From an uncultured Bdellovibrio sp. (GTDB lineage Bacteria; Bdellovibrionota; Bdellovibrionia; Bdellovibrionales; Bdellovibrionaceae): a stretch of DNA of 26,885 nt. Every line of letters starts with the position of its first letter. Within the stretch, counting starts at the first letter, position 1. Where the stretch lies: the NCBI RefSeq assembly GCF_946478835.1, contig NZ_CAMLDV010000033.1:1-26885 (forward strand), in the 5' to 3' direction. Below, piece by piece: positions 6,605-13,732 of the stretch. The notes under the pieces were generated by a model. That model made no database searches. It saw nothing but the letters and a program-made list of their open reading frames with translations, and was not told the origin of the DNA. The translations under genes and the position numbers were made by a program.

Positions 6605-7076
6605 CAGTCTTTTAAAAATTAATAGAAAATTTATCTTGAGCCTCACATTGTGTGAAGGGTGATGGACAAATTTCAGAGATCGATTACATCTACTCCGGAG
6701 AATCTATTCTAAAAAAATAAATTGGAAGTCGCGCTTCCAAGAAATCTAGCGTCAATTCAGCAGAGACAATTGTGCGTTCTTCCGCCATCCATGAATTAAG
6801 AATATTTATTTTAAATTTATCAACAAAGAATGTAGAAAATGCTTGACGGTATTTCGTACTTTTTTAAAAGCGCGGGAATAAATTATTCTGCGAAATACGC
6901 GGTGGATCTGTCTCTGAATATTTCATCTTTACCAGGGGACGTTTAAGAGCAATAACAGCTTATCAAAGACTCTCCGTTAATTATCTTTATTCTTCAAAAA
7001 GCCGCAAAAATGGAAGATTAAAACCTGTGATACAACTTTTTCCGAAACGAGATCTATCTGAAACTAGATTTAAAAT
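6605..7076. other. AT-rich non-coding region before the HNH gene
   Basis: No credible gene is seen in this stretch. It holds a small hairpin TTGGAAG (6722-6728) / CTTCCAA (6734-6740) with a five-base loop, the left copy of a 35-base inverted repeat (6760-6794), and an 8-base inverted repeat GTATTTCG (6849-6856) / CGAAATAC (6891-6898). The region is visibly richer in A and T than the genes to its left, which would fit acquired DNA. Confidence 0.6.
6760..6794 (+). repeat. Left copy of 35-base inverted repeat flanking HNH gene
   Basis: Starts GCAGAGACAATTG and ends CATCCATGA. Its reverse complement recurs at 8196-8230 with 31 of 35 positions identical by eye. Neither the outer nor the inner flanks extend the match. 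Confidence 0.85.
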
Positions 7077-8144
7077 ATGGGAGTGATTGTGGATCTTTCA
7101 AAAGTTACAAATTCTGAATTGTTAGTTCGTTTAGAAAAACTTGTCAGGACGGAGAGAAAGATCACCCATTTGATTTTATGTCATATCAACGCAGTAGAAT
7201 CTCGCAGACTTTATGCTGAGCTTGGGTTTGATTCTATGTTTAAGTATCTAACTAAACACTTGGGTTACGGCGAAGATAGTGCTTATCGCAGATTGCAAGC
7301 CGCTCGCGTATTAAAACAAGTTCCGGCAGTCGCGGAAAAACTTGAGGAAGGTTCATTGAATTTGACTCAACTCACTCAAGTGCAAAAGTGCATTAAGCAA
7401 GAAATTAAACTTGGAAATAAAGTTGATAGTCACCAAGCAACTCTAATCCTTGAAGAGATCCAAAATAAGTCCAGCTTTGAAACTCAAACGTATCTGGCAC
7501 AAGAATTCAACCTGCCGATAAAAACTCACGAAGTGATCAAACCTCAACAAGACAATAGTGTACGTCTGGAGTTAACTTTCACAGAAAACCAAATGAAAAC
7601 CCTGCAACAAGCTAAAGATTTATTGTCCCATGTTTTACCTGATGGAAATTGGGCGGAGTTGCTTACCCTTTTGGCAAAAAAACATATTCAGAAAGAAATG
7701 GGAAAAGCATCAAATCAAAAGATAAAATCGCCTAAACAAATCATTGAAACCAATAAATTTGAAAAGTCAGAAACTAAAAATTTTAATGATGCCAACATTC
7801 GTGAACTAAAGATGTCGAACAACTCAGAGGTTGTACAAGCGACTACTTCGCCCCTAACCTCAACGCACAGTTTCTTGGCTCCGCGAAAAAGAAAGAATCT
7901 TAAGGTCTCTCTAAAAAGAACACTTTTGAAAAAAGCGAGTCACTGTTGTGAATATACTCATCCACAAACCGGAAAAAGATGCGAAAGCACTTACCAACTT
8001 CAGATCGATCACCGTATTCCATTGGCTGTCGGTGGACTAGATACATCAGGAAACTTAAGAGTTTTGTGTCGCACACATAATCTTCACGCGGCTCAGTGCT
8101 GGGGATTGTTGGCAAATAGAGGTGGAAAAGGTGCAGGGACTTAA
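7077..8144 (+). CDS. HNH endonuclease domain protein
   Basis: This 355-residue protein has a helical N-terminal region (about 1-190) with the motif ARVLKQVPAVAEKLEEGSLNLTQLTQVQ, a lysine/asparagine-rich spacer (about 205-270) and a C-terminal HNH nuclease domain. The catalytic core is IDHRIPLAVGG followed by NLRVLCRTHN (His312, Asn326, His334), with nearby cysteines (290, 291, 302, 331) that could bind zinc. Similar two-part proteins occur in multiple copies in Bdellovibrio-like genomes and may act in mobile elements or host DNA metabolism. ATG 7077 lacks a ribosome binding site; GTG 7089, with GGGAG five bases upstream, is a good alternative start. A 35-base inverted repeat surrounds the gene and the coding sequence is AT-rich, which suggests horizontal origin. 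The target is unknown. Confidence 0.85.
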   Translation: MGVIVDLSKVTNSELLVRLEKLVRTERKITHLILCHINAVESRRLYAELGFDSMFKYLTKHLGYGEDSAYRRLQAARVLKQVPAVAEKLEEGSLNLTQLTQVQKCIKQEIKLGNKVDSHQATLILEEIQNKSSFETQTYLAQEFNLPIKTHEVIKPQQDNSVRLELTFTENQMKTLQQAKDLLSHVLPDGNWAELLTLLAKKHIQKEMGKASNQKIKSPKQIIETNKFEKSETKNFNDANIRELKMSNNSEVVQATTSPLTSTHSFLAPRKRKNLKVSLKRTLLKKASHCCEYTHPQTGKRCESTYQLQIDHRIPLAVGGLDTSGNLRVLCRTHNLHAAQCWGLLANRGGKGAGT

Positions 8145-8162
8145 ACTAAATGTATATTTTCC

Positions 8163-8187
8163 TTTCCCGCTCAGGAAGAGCGGGAAA
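8163..8187. other. Ten-base perfect hairpin after the HNH gene
   Basis: TTTCCCGCTC (8163-8172) pairs with GAGCGGGAAA (8178-8187) around a five-base loop. No T-run follows on either strand, so it is not a standard terminator. It might slow or stop RNA polymerase with another factor, stabilise the 3' end of the HNH message, or belong to the repeat-bounded cassette. Confidence 0.6.
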
Positions 8188-8195
8188 CAGCTTGC

Positions 8196-8230
8196 TCACG
8201 GATGGTGGAAGAACGTGCAATTGTCTCTGC
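8196..8230 (-). repeat. Right copy of 35-base inverted repeat flanking HNH gene
   Basis: Inverted partner of 6760-6794; it ends CAATTGTCTCTGC on the plus strand. The four differences fall at repeat positions 14, 15, 25 and 32. It lies 52 bases after the HNH stop codon. Confidence 0.85.
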
Positions 8231-8308
8231 GTTAATATTTAATAATTTACTATTTCACTAACTTATAAATATTAAAAGTAACCCCAAAGAACATCGTTTC
8301 GAACTGAA

Positions 8309-9094
8309 TTACTCCCCAATAGTATTTGGTTCCAATACCGTCGGGTCTTTTTTGCGGATGGATTCATATTCTTGATCCAGATTTTTTTGCACTTGTTTGC
8401 GTTTTTCTTCGGCTTGTTTTTTTAGATCGGCTTGGGCTTTTTTATTTTCTTCAAAGCGCTTTGTGTAATCGCGATGAAGCTGGTTGAATTCATCCGTTTT
8501 TGCGCGTGTGTAGTCTTCAAAGTTTTTGCGTTTATCACGGGCGTCGGCTTCAAATTCATCGCGCTTTTCTTTTTGATCAACGTAGAAATCTTTTCTTTTC
8601 GCTTCGATATCATCAAAGAACTCTTTGCGCTCATCCGAGCTTGATTTTTTCTTGGCAAAATCTTTGCGGATTTCGGCCTGCGCTTTGGTAAAGTCTTCGC
8701 GTTCTTTCTTTTGCACTTTTGAGAACTGTTCACGCGCTTTATTCATGTCTTTATTAAAAAGCTCTCGTTTTTTGTTCATGATACTTGAGAACTTACTGCG
8801 CACCTCAGATGGATTACGCGAAAGATCCGACATCATTTGATCCATGAAGGCTTTTTCGTCGTTCTCTTTTTGTCTTTCAGGAGGAATGTTTTTACGAAGA
8901 GCTTCCAAGGCTTCACGATCCGCTTTTAAAGAATACTTATCATCAACCAAGGTCGTGTCCTCGTCCGCAGCAAAAACAGGCGTGGCAAAACTTGCTACCA
9001 AAACCAAACTTCCCATGAAGAACAACAAAGACTTTAGTCTGTATGTTTCTTGCGGTTTGGACCCTTCGTGGGAATTTAGGCGTGTTAAGCTCAT
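8309..9094 (-). CDS. Exported coiled-coil protein with 11-residue Phe repeat
   Basis: ATG 9094 is chosen over an upstream ATG (9160) because AAGGAG sits six bases before it, giving 261 residues. A signal peptide with an unusually long N-region (hydrophobic 23-41, ending PVFAADED) predicts export. From about 100 to 220 the protein is almost entirely charged helix with phenylalanine exactly every 11 residues: 102, 113, 124, 135, 146, a two-residue insertion, then 159, 170, 181, 192, 203 and 214. Each unit ends in basic-x-acidic-Phe, as in REDF, RKDF and RDEF. Hendecad periodicity fits a slightly right-handed coiled coil or an elongated helical rod. No family is recognised. A structural or spacer role in the periplasm is an inference. 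It is divergent from the HAMP gene. Confidence 0.85.
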   Translation of the reverse strand: MSLTRLNSHEGSKPQETYRLKSLLFFMGSLVLVASFATPVFAADEDTTLVDDKYSLKADREALEALRKNIPPERQKENDEKAFMDQMMSDLSRNPSEVRSKFSSIMNKKRELFNKDMNKAREQFSKVQKKEREDFTKAQAEIRKDFAKKKSSSDERKEFFDDIEAKRKDFYVDQKEKRDEFEADARDKRKNFEDYTRAKTDEFNQLHRDYTKRFEENKKAQADLKKQAEEKRKQVQKNLDQEYESIRKKDPTVLEPNTIGE

Positions 9095-9179
9095 GAAGTT
9101 CTCCTTAGCTGTCTGGAAAAGTCTACTTTTGAGAATAATTGGACTCTTACGAAAACACAACCGGCCGATAAGAGACTAT

Positions 9180-9839
9180 ATGTTATATGGACGAAGAGTG
9201 ATCGAACCACAACGAGTACCCCAGGGAGAAGGCTCCCGCCGATTTATTCTGAACAAAAGTTTTCAGTATAAATACTGCTGGTACATGATCACGGCTGTGG
9301 CTGGTGGCGCGATTTTATTTCTTTTGCCTGCGTTTTATTTTATCAATCAAAACTATGATCTCTTTAAGAACCTGGCTTACGATACTCACCCTCATTTAGT
9401 CGAGCACCTTGAGCGTGAAGTCACATGGTTAAGAATTTTCTTAGGCGCAAGCTTTGTGTTCCTCACAGGCGTGACTTTGTTCCTCAGTGTTCGCATGACA
9501 AAAAATCTTTTAGCTCCCCTTGTGACCATGGAAAGACACATGCACCAATTGATGTTGGGTCAATGGCATATTCCTGATTATCATTTGCCGGAAGAAGATG
9601 ACTTCAGAGATCTTGCGATGACTTATGATTATTTCTATCGCGCTCTAAAAGCCAACACGGAAACCGAACTCAAACTTTTAGAAAAACTAAGCATCGACCC
9701 ACAAAACCGTGAGGCCTATGCGGCTTGGAAACATCTTTTGGCGGAAAAGCGCGCTCGTCTGGGTATTAAAGAAGAATTTATTACTAACGAGAACGTCTTA
9801 AGCTTGAACGAATTTGATCAGAAACGTCGCGTTTCTTAA
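9180..9839 (+). CDS. Membrane protein with HAMP domain and no output module
   Basis: The open frame reaches back to 8844 over the divergent coiled-coil gene, but residues before ATG 9180 look non-coding, so a 219-residue protein is preferred. It has a basic N-terminus, a transmembrane helix (about 32-55), a short periplasmic loop of about 28 residues, a second helix (about 84-104) and a HAMP-like linker (MTKNLLAPLVTMERHMHQLMLGQW, then EEDDFRDLAMTYDYFYRAL). HAMP domains pass signals across the membrane to kinase, cyclase or chemotaxis modules, but here only a short charged helical tail follows. It might work as an adaptor for a partner protein. There is no clear ribosome binding site. Its last 56 bases overlap smpB on the opposite strand. 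Confidence 0.75.
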   Translation: MLYGRRVIEPQRVPQGEGSRRFILNKSFQYKYCWYMITAVAGGAILFLLPAFYFINQNYDLFKNLAYDTHPHLVEHLEREVTWLRIFLGASFVFLTGVTLFLSVRMTKNLLAPLVTMERHMHQLMLGQWHIPDYHLPEEDDFRDLAMTYDYFYRALKANTETELKLLEKLSIDPQNREAYAAWKHLLAEKRARLGIKEEFITNENVLSLNEFDQKRRVS

Positions 9840-10236
9840 TCGCTTCACGCTTGTCGTGAGTTTTCTTACCCTTCACTAAAGCGATCTCTAATTTGGCACG
9901 GCCATTCTTAAAATAAATTTTGAGTGGCACGCAAGAGTAACCTTTTTCTTTCAAAGCTCCGAAAATTTCATCCAGCTCTTTGCGATTCAGTAAGAGCTTA
10001 CGAAGACGCTCGGGCGCGTGATTGTTGTAACTGGAAGCTTTGTATTCCGCGATGTGCGCATTTTGCAAAAAGGCTTCATCACCACGAAAACTGATATAAG
10101 AGTCTTTGAGTTGAACATCTTTGTTACGCAAAGACTTCACTTCGCTTCCCATAAGCTGAAGTCCCGCTTCGTAGGTTTCTACGATCGTATAATCAAAGCG
10201 GGCTTTTTTGTTCTCTTGAACAATTAAAATGCTCAT
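9784..10236 (-). CDS. smpB: SsrA-binding protein SmpB
   Basis: This 150-residue protein binds tmRNA and delivers it to stalled ribosomes for trans-translation. Family landmarks are clear: N-terminal NKKARFDYTIVETYEAGLQLMGSEVKSLR, the RNA-binding segment DSYISFRGDEAFLQNAHIAEY, NHAPERLRKLLLNRKEL, the strand LKIYFKNGRAKLEIALVKGKKTHDKRE, and a basic C-terminal tail (KKRDVSDQIRSSLRRSR) that in the family enters the mRNA channel. Its ATG overlaps the rsmA stop as ATGA, so it is the coupled last gene of the pal-to-smpB run. Its 3' end overlaps the convergent HAMP gene by 56 bases, so their transcripts would be antisense to each other there. Confidence 0.96.
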   Translation of the reverse strand: MSILIVQENKKARFDYTIVETYEAGLQLMGSEVKSLRNKDVQLKDSYISFRGDEAFLQNAHIAEYKASSYNNHAPERLRKLLLNRKELDEIFGALKEKGYSCVPLKIYFKNGRAKLEIALVKGKKTHDKREAIKKRDVSDQIRSSLRRSR

Positions 10237-11063
10237 GGTTCAAATCCAAAATTCTTATAAAGACGGACAAACTGTGCGGGGCTGAGTTCTTCAGCGCGAG
10301 CGGTTTCTTTAAAACCCATCTCGGCCATCCAACCCACTAATTGCTCTTCAGTTAGCTTCTTTTGACTTAAAAGACCAGCTAAATTTTTCTTGAGAAGCTT
10401 ACGGCGCTGAGCAAAGGCCGCCTTAACAAAGTTTAAGAAAGCTTTGCGGTTTTTCACTGGCGATTCGATACGTGAAAACGCCAAAACACGGCTTGCCACG
10501 CGCGGAGGCGGAGAAAAATCCCGAGGTCCCGCTTCCGTCACCATTTCAGGCTTCCAGAAGGTCTGAGCAATCACGCTTAAAAGACCGTAATGCTCCGACT
10601 GTGCTGGCGCTCTGATTCTTTGCGCGACTTCCTTTTGGAACATGAGCACCATGTGCTCGACACCTTTGTCTTCCAAAGAGCGATCGATCACGATGCTTGA
10701 AGAAATTTGGTAAGGAAGATTGCTGACGAAGACTAATTTTTTATCGGAGTAAAACTGGGACCAATCCAAGCGCAAAGCATCTTCTTCAATCACGGGGATA
10801 TTTTGTTCTCTCCAGTAAGCAGCGATCACACGATCTAGTTCAATAAGTGTCAGCGGCACATTCATTTGGCGCAAGAAATACGTCAAAGCGCCGGGGCCAG
10901 GGCCCACTTCCACCAAAGCTTCGGGAGTAAATTCTTTGACCTTGTTGATGATGCGCTCAATGACCAAATCACTGACAAGAAAGTTTTGACCTAAAGATTT
11001 TTTAGCAAGAATCCCTAGTTCTTGAAGGGTCTGCTCTAAACGTTCACGGGATTGAGAACTCAT
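10233..11063 (-). CDS. rsmA: 16S rRNA dimethyladenosine transferase (KsgA/RsmA)
   Basis: This 276-residue enzyme dimethylates two adjacent adenines in the 3' hairpin of 16S rRNA during small-subunit assembly. It has the family start KKSLGQNFLVSDLVIERI (21-38), the SAM-binding motif VEVGPGPGALTYFL (51-64), the acidic ligand IELD, and the catalytic motif NLPYQISSSI (115-124), followed by MFQKEVAQRI and the PPPRVAS segment. The C-terminal helical domain (AFAQRRKLLKKNL) is complete. Both ends overlap neighbours by ATGA (tsaD upstream, smpB downstream), indicating translational coupling of three genes for protein-synthesis quality. Length and motifs are normal. Confidence 0.96.
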   Translation of the reverse strand: MSSQSRERLEQTLQELGILAKKSLGQNFLVSDLVIERIINKVKEFTPEALVEVGPGPGALTYFLRQMNVPLTLIELDRVIAAYWREQNIPVIEEDALRLDWSQFYSDKKLVFVSNLPYQISSSIVIDRSLEDKGVEHMVLMFQKEVAQRIRAPAQSEHYGLLSVIAQTFWKPEMVTEAGPRDFSPPPRVASRVLAFSRIESPVKNRKAFLNFVKAAFAQRRKLLKKNLAGLLSQKKLTEEQLVGWMAEMGFKETARAEELSPAQFVRLYKNFGFEP

Positions 11064-12097
11064 CTAAAATCCGTAACTAATGGTTGTGGAGAAGGCCCCA
11101 AATCCAAAGAAGAAAATTCACCGGCGTTCATTCTTAAAATACCCGCATAACCAATCATCGCCGCATTATCTGTGCAATAGCGAATTGGAGGAACCACAAG
11201 GCTTAAACCTTTTTTCTGCGCCCACTCTTCAGCGCGAGCACGCAGACGAGAGTTCGCACTCACGCCTCCTGTGAGGATCACACGTTTGGCTCTATAAACT
11301 TTTGCGGCACGATCTAGTTTTGCAATCAACACGTCGACAATGGCTTCTTGGAAGGAAGCACACAAGTCTGGCAATTGTTCTTGAACTAATTCAGGTCCCA
11401 ATTGCTCCAGCATTCTTTGACCCGATGATTTTAAACCTGAAAAACTCATATCAAAAGTTTCATCGTGGATCATGCTGCGAGGAAATTCGAAAGCTTCGGG
11501 ATTTCCCGTTTTCGCCATCTGATCAATGCGCACGCCCCCTGGAAAACCGAGGCCCGCCATCTTTGCGAATTTATCAAAACACTCTCCCGCCGCATCGTCT
11601 TTGGTAGCACCGAGAACGCGGTAATCACCCAGTCCTTTGATTTGATAAAGACTTGTATGTCCCCCGCTGATGGCAAGGCCCACGTAAGGATAATCAAAAT
11701 CTTCAGGAGGTGCGTATTGAGAGTCTTTTAAAAAAGGCGCAAGCAAATGACCTTCCAGATGATTCACACCCAAGAAAGGAATTTTTTTAGCTTGGGCTAA
11801 GGATTTCGCCGTCACCAGTCCGACAATCAAAGCTCCGATCAAACCCGGACGGTTGGTCACTGCAATGCCCTGAATATCGGACCATTTCATATTGGCCTTT
11901 TTCAGAGCTTCTTCAATCAATGGAATTAAAGCGATGGAGTGATTGCGGGCGGCGATTTCAGGAACGATACCGCCATACATTTCGTGTTCAAGATCTTGAG
12001 AGGCTGCCACCACAGAGTGAACCCATCCGCCACGATCTACGATCGCAACAGAGGTGTCATCACAACTGGTTTCAATGGCTAATACTCGATCAATCAC
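11060..12097 (-). CDS. tsaD: tRNA N6-adenosine threonylcarbamoyltransferase TsaD
   Basis: This 345-residue protein transfers threonylcarbamoyl to A37 of tRNAs that read ANN codons, working with TsaB, TsaC and TsaE. Family signatures are the start LAIETSCDDTSVAIV, YGGIVPEIAARNH (41-53), the metal-binding HLEGH (His113 and His117), the ATPase loop LAISGGHTSLY, DDAAGECFDKFAKMAGLGFPGG, and GGVSANSRLR near the C-terminus. The start is GTG 12097, four bases after the cpoB-like stop. A basic AAG in the gap is the only ribosome-site trace, so coupling to the upstream gene is likely. The gene is normally essential, and finding it in a pal operon may help keep that operon expressed. Confidence 0.96.
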   Translation of the reverse strand: MIDRVLAIETSCDDTSVAIVDRGGWVHSVVAASQDLEHEMYGGIVPEIAARNHSIALIPLIEEALKKANMKWSDIQGIAVTNRPGLIGALIVGLVTAKSLAQAKKIPFLGVNHLEGHLLAPFLKDSQYAPPEDFDYPYVGLAISGGHTSLYQIKGLGDYRVLGATKDDAAGECFDKFAKMAGLGFPGGVRIDQMAKTGNPEAFEFPRSMIHDETFDMSFSGLKSSGQRMLEQLGPELVQEQLPDLCASFQEAIVDVLIAKLDRAAKVYRAKRVILTGGVSANSRLRARAEEWAQKKGLSLVVPPIRYCTDNAAMIGYAGILRMNAGEFSSLDLGPSPQPLVTDFR

Positions 12098-12101
12098 AGT
12101 C

Positions 12102-12770
12102 TTACTTTTTTAAACCCTTCAAACGGATCTTAGCACGACGAGCCTCTTCTGACTTCGGAAATTTGCTCACGACTTCATCATAAAAGGTTTTTGCTTCGTC
12201 TTTCATACCCAATTCTTGGAAGGAGACTCCGATTTTGTAGGTCGCATCCGCAAATTTGCCGCCTTTAGGGTTTTCATCGCGGTATTTTTGATAATTTAGG
12301 ATCGCTTGTTTCCAATCCTTCTTTTCAAAATAACCTTGAGCCGCTTCGTAGATATCTTTTTTCGTAAGCTTTACAGGAACTTCGGCATGAGCCGCCTTCT
12401 GCGCTTTCACGGCTTGAAGTTCCGCATTCAACGTCAGGATGTCTTTTTCCATTTTTGTGAGGGCTTCTTGCAAAATCATCACTTTTTGATTCAAGTCACG
12501 GTTTTGCTCTTGGGAAGATTTCAAAGCATTCTCAACACCGGAGTTTCCCTGGCCGATACGGTTTTCAACCACATCCACGCGACCGTTGAGTTCACGGATG
12601 GATTCCTCAAGATCAGAAACTTTTCCCGCCGCATCCGCATTGGTTCTTTGCAAAGTAACGACTTGTTGTTGCATCACTTGGCGCTGTTCATTTTCACGAA
12701 CATCGTTACGAGTTTTCAAACAACCTGTTAGAAATAATGTCGTTGCAACAAGAGCAATAGCGAACTTCAT
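12102..12770 (-). CDS. CpoB/YbgF-like coiled-coil TPR lipoprotein
   Basis: This 222-residue protein has a lipobox LTG-C (Cys17), then a long coiled coil (about 25-125, for example VSDLEESIRELNGRVDVVENRI) and a C-terminal pair of TPR-like repeats (DIYEAAQGYFEKKDWKQAILNYQKYRDENP, then KFADATYKIGVSFQELGMKDEAKTFYDEVVSKFP). This is the layout of CpoB (YbgF), the periplasmic partner of Tol-Pal that coordinates wall synthesis with outer-membrane constriction. CpoB in E. coli is soluble, whereas this one is predicted to be lipidated. It sits two genes after pal, which strongly supports the link. Its ATG overlaps the preceding gene's stop (ATGA). Confidence 0.85.
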   Translation of the reverse strand: MKFAIALVATTLFLTGCLKTRNDVRENEQRQVMQQQVVTLQRTNADAAGKVSDLEESIRELNGRVDVVENRIGQGNSGVENALKSSQEQNRDLNQKVMILQEALTKMEKDILTLNAELQAVKAQKAAHAEVPVKLTKKDIYEAAQGYFEKKDWKQAILNYQKYRDENPKGGKFADATYKIGVSFQELGMKDEAKTFYDEVVSKFPKSEEARRAKIRLKGLKK

Positions 12771-13084
12771 AGAACATCTCCAGTTCTTTGGCGAATCAAA
12801 CGAGCCGAGTTTTCTGCTTTTTCAGCAGCAGCTCGGGCACGAACAAACTGTTCTTTGGCTTTTCCAAAATCACGATCTTCGAAATAGATGCGGCCCTTAC
12901 GATAAGCCTCTTCCGCCTGATGCCAGTATCCGGGAGAGTGACGGGCCGCTTGAACAGAACGAGCCGCATCTAGTGCAGCTCGTGCGAGGGAATAATCCTC
13001 AATGGGTGCGGGAACTGTCTGACAACCAACGATCACCGTGAAAAGTAAAATTCCGATGAAAAGTCTTTGTAGTCTCATCCGCAC
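12767..13084 (-). CDS. DUF4398-like small lipoprotein
   Basis: This 105-residue protein has a signal peptide with lipobox VIVG-C (Cys21) and one helical domain. The sequence DYSLARAALDAARSVQAARHSPGYWHQAEEAYRKGRIYFEDRDFGKAKEQFVRARAAAEKAENSARL is typical of DUF4398, a TPR-like helical hairpin common in Gram-negative outer-membrane lipoproteins. It lies between pal (17 bases away) and the cpoB-like gene (ATGA overlap), so it probably belongs to the Tol-Pal system as an accessory factor. No biochemical role is known to me for this family. Confidence 0.82.
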   Translation of the reverse strand: MRMRLQRLFIGILLFTVIVGCQTVPAPIEDYSLARAALDAARSVQAARHSPGYWHQAEEAYRKGRIYFEDRDFGKAKEQFVRARAAAEKAENSARLIRQRTGDVL

Positions 13085-13101
13085 CTTTCTGATTTAAGAG
13101 A

Positions 13102-13608
13102 TTACTGAGCAGGAACGAAGTTTGCGCGGCGGTTTTTCGCCCAAGCAGCTTCAGAGTCACCCATCTCAATTGGTTTTTCTTTACCGTAGCTGATCACGCT
13201 CAAACGATCTGCTGGGATACCAGAGCTGATCATGTAAGCTTTCACGGCGTTTGCGCGTCTTTCGCCCAAAGCTACGTTGTACTCAATTGTACCACGAGAA
13301 TCACAGTGACCTTCAATTTGAACTTTCACACCTGGGTGAGCTTTCATCCATTGGATGTTTGTTCCAACGTCTTTTTTAGCTGCAGCATCTAGGTTTGATT
13401 TATCGTAGCCAAAGTGAACAGTCACAAGACCATCGATTTTACCAGAATCAGAACCCATTGGATCAAAGCTAAGAGGTGCAGAATCAATCGCTGTAGATTG
13501 TCCACCTGTCGGCATTGTTTCAATTGATTGATCTGATTGAGTTTGTTTTCCTTTGCAACCAGCAACAAGAGCGCAGGCAACAAGACCTAGAGCTAATTTA
13601 CGAACCAT
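13102..13608 (-). CDS. pal: Peptidoglycan-associated lipoprotein Pal
   Basis: This 168-residue protein has lipobox LVAG-C (Cys18), a flexible linker to about 58, and an OmpA-like peptidoglycan-binding domain. The domain shows VHFGYDKSNL, the GHCDSRGTIEYNVALGERRA segment with Asp103 and Arg118 for binding meso-diaminopimelate, and the closing NRRANFVPAQ. Pal links the outer membrane to the wall and works with TolA and TolB in cell division. A consensus ribosome binding site AGGAGG lies seven bases before the ATG, and this is the first gene of a six-gene run. tolQ, tolR, tolA and tolB are not in this window. The identification is secure. Confidence 0.93.
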   Translation of the reverse strand: MVRKLALGLVACALVAGCKGKQTQSDQSIETMPTGGQSTAIDSAPLSFDPMGSDSGKIDGLVTVHFGYDKSNLDAAAKKDVGTNIQWMKAHPGVKVQIEGHCDSRGTIEYNVALGERRANAVKAYMISSGIPADRLSVISYGKEKPIEMGDSEAAWAKNRRANFVPAQ

Positions 13609-13732
13609 GATGTCCTCCTATGAAGTTCCTATAGTTATCATTAACAAATAAAAACTTTAATTTATAGCGGCTCATTGTCAAACCTTAGATTTCCTAATTG
13701 ATGTTGCGTTGCTGTACGGGCTAAGACTACTT

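Noticed and set aside
6751..8239. Target-site duplication flanking the inverted-repeat cassette
   Set aside because: GTCAATTCA and GTTAATATT match at only 5 of 9 positions, not enough to claim a duplication.
8422..8733. Open frames in other phases of the coiled-coil gene
   Set aside because: They are by-products of the 33-base periodic, lysine/glutamate-rich coding sequence.
9164..9171. Perfect GCCGATAA before the HAMP gene, as a sigma-28 promoter
   Set aside because: No TAAA-like box lies about 15 bases upstream, and CCGATAA occurs inside several genes here by chance (for example 7512 and 23603).
8844..9179. N-terminal extension of the HAMP gene back to 8844
   Set aside because: It lies over the start, ribosome site and signal peptide of the divergent coiled-coil gene; ATG 9180 gives a normal membrane protein.
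13674..13679. Consensus TTGACA on the minus strand upstream of pal
   Set aside because: No acceptable -10 box lies 16-18 bases downstream; TATAAA is only 9 bases away.
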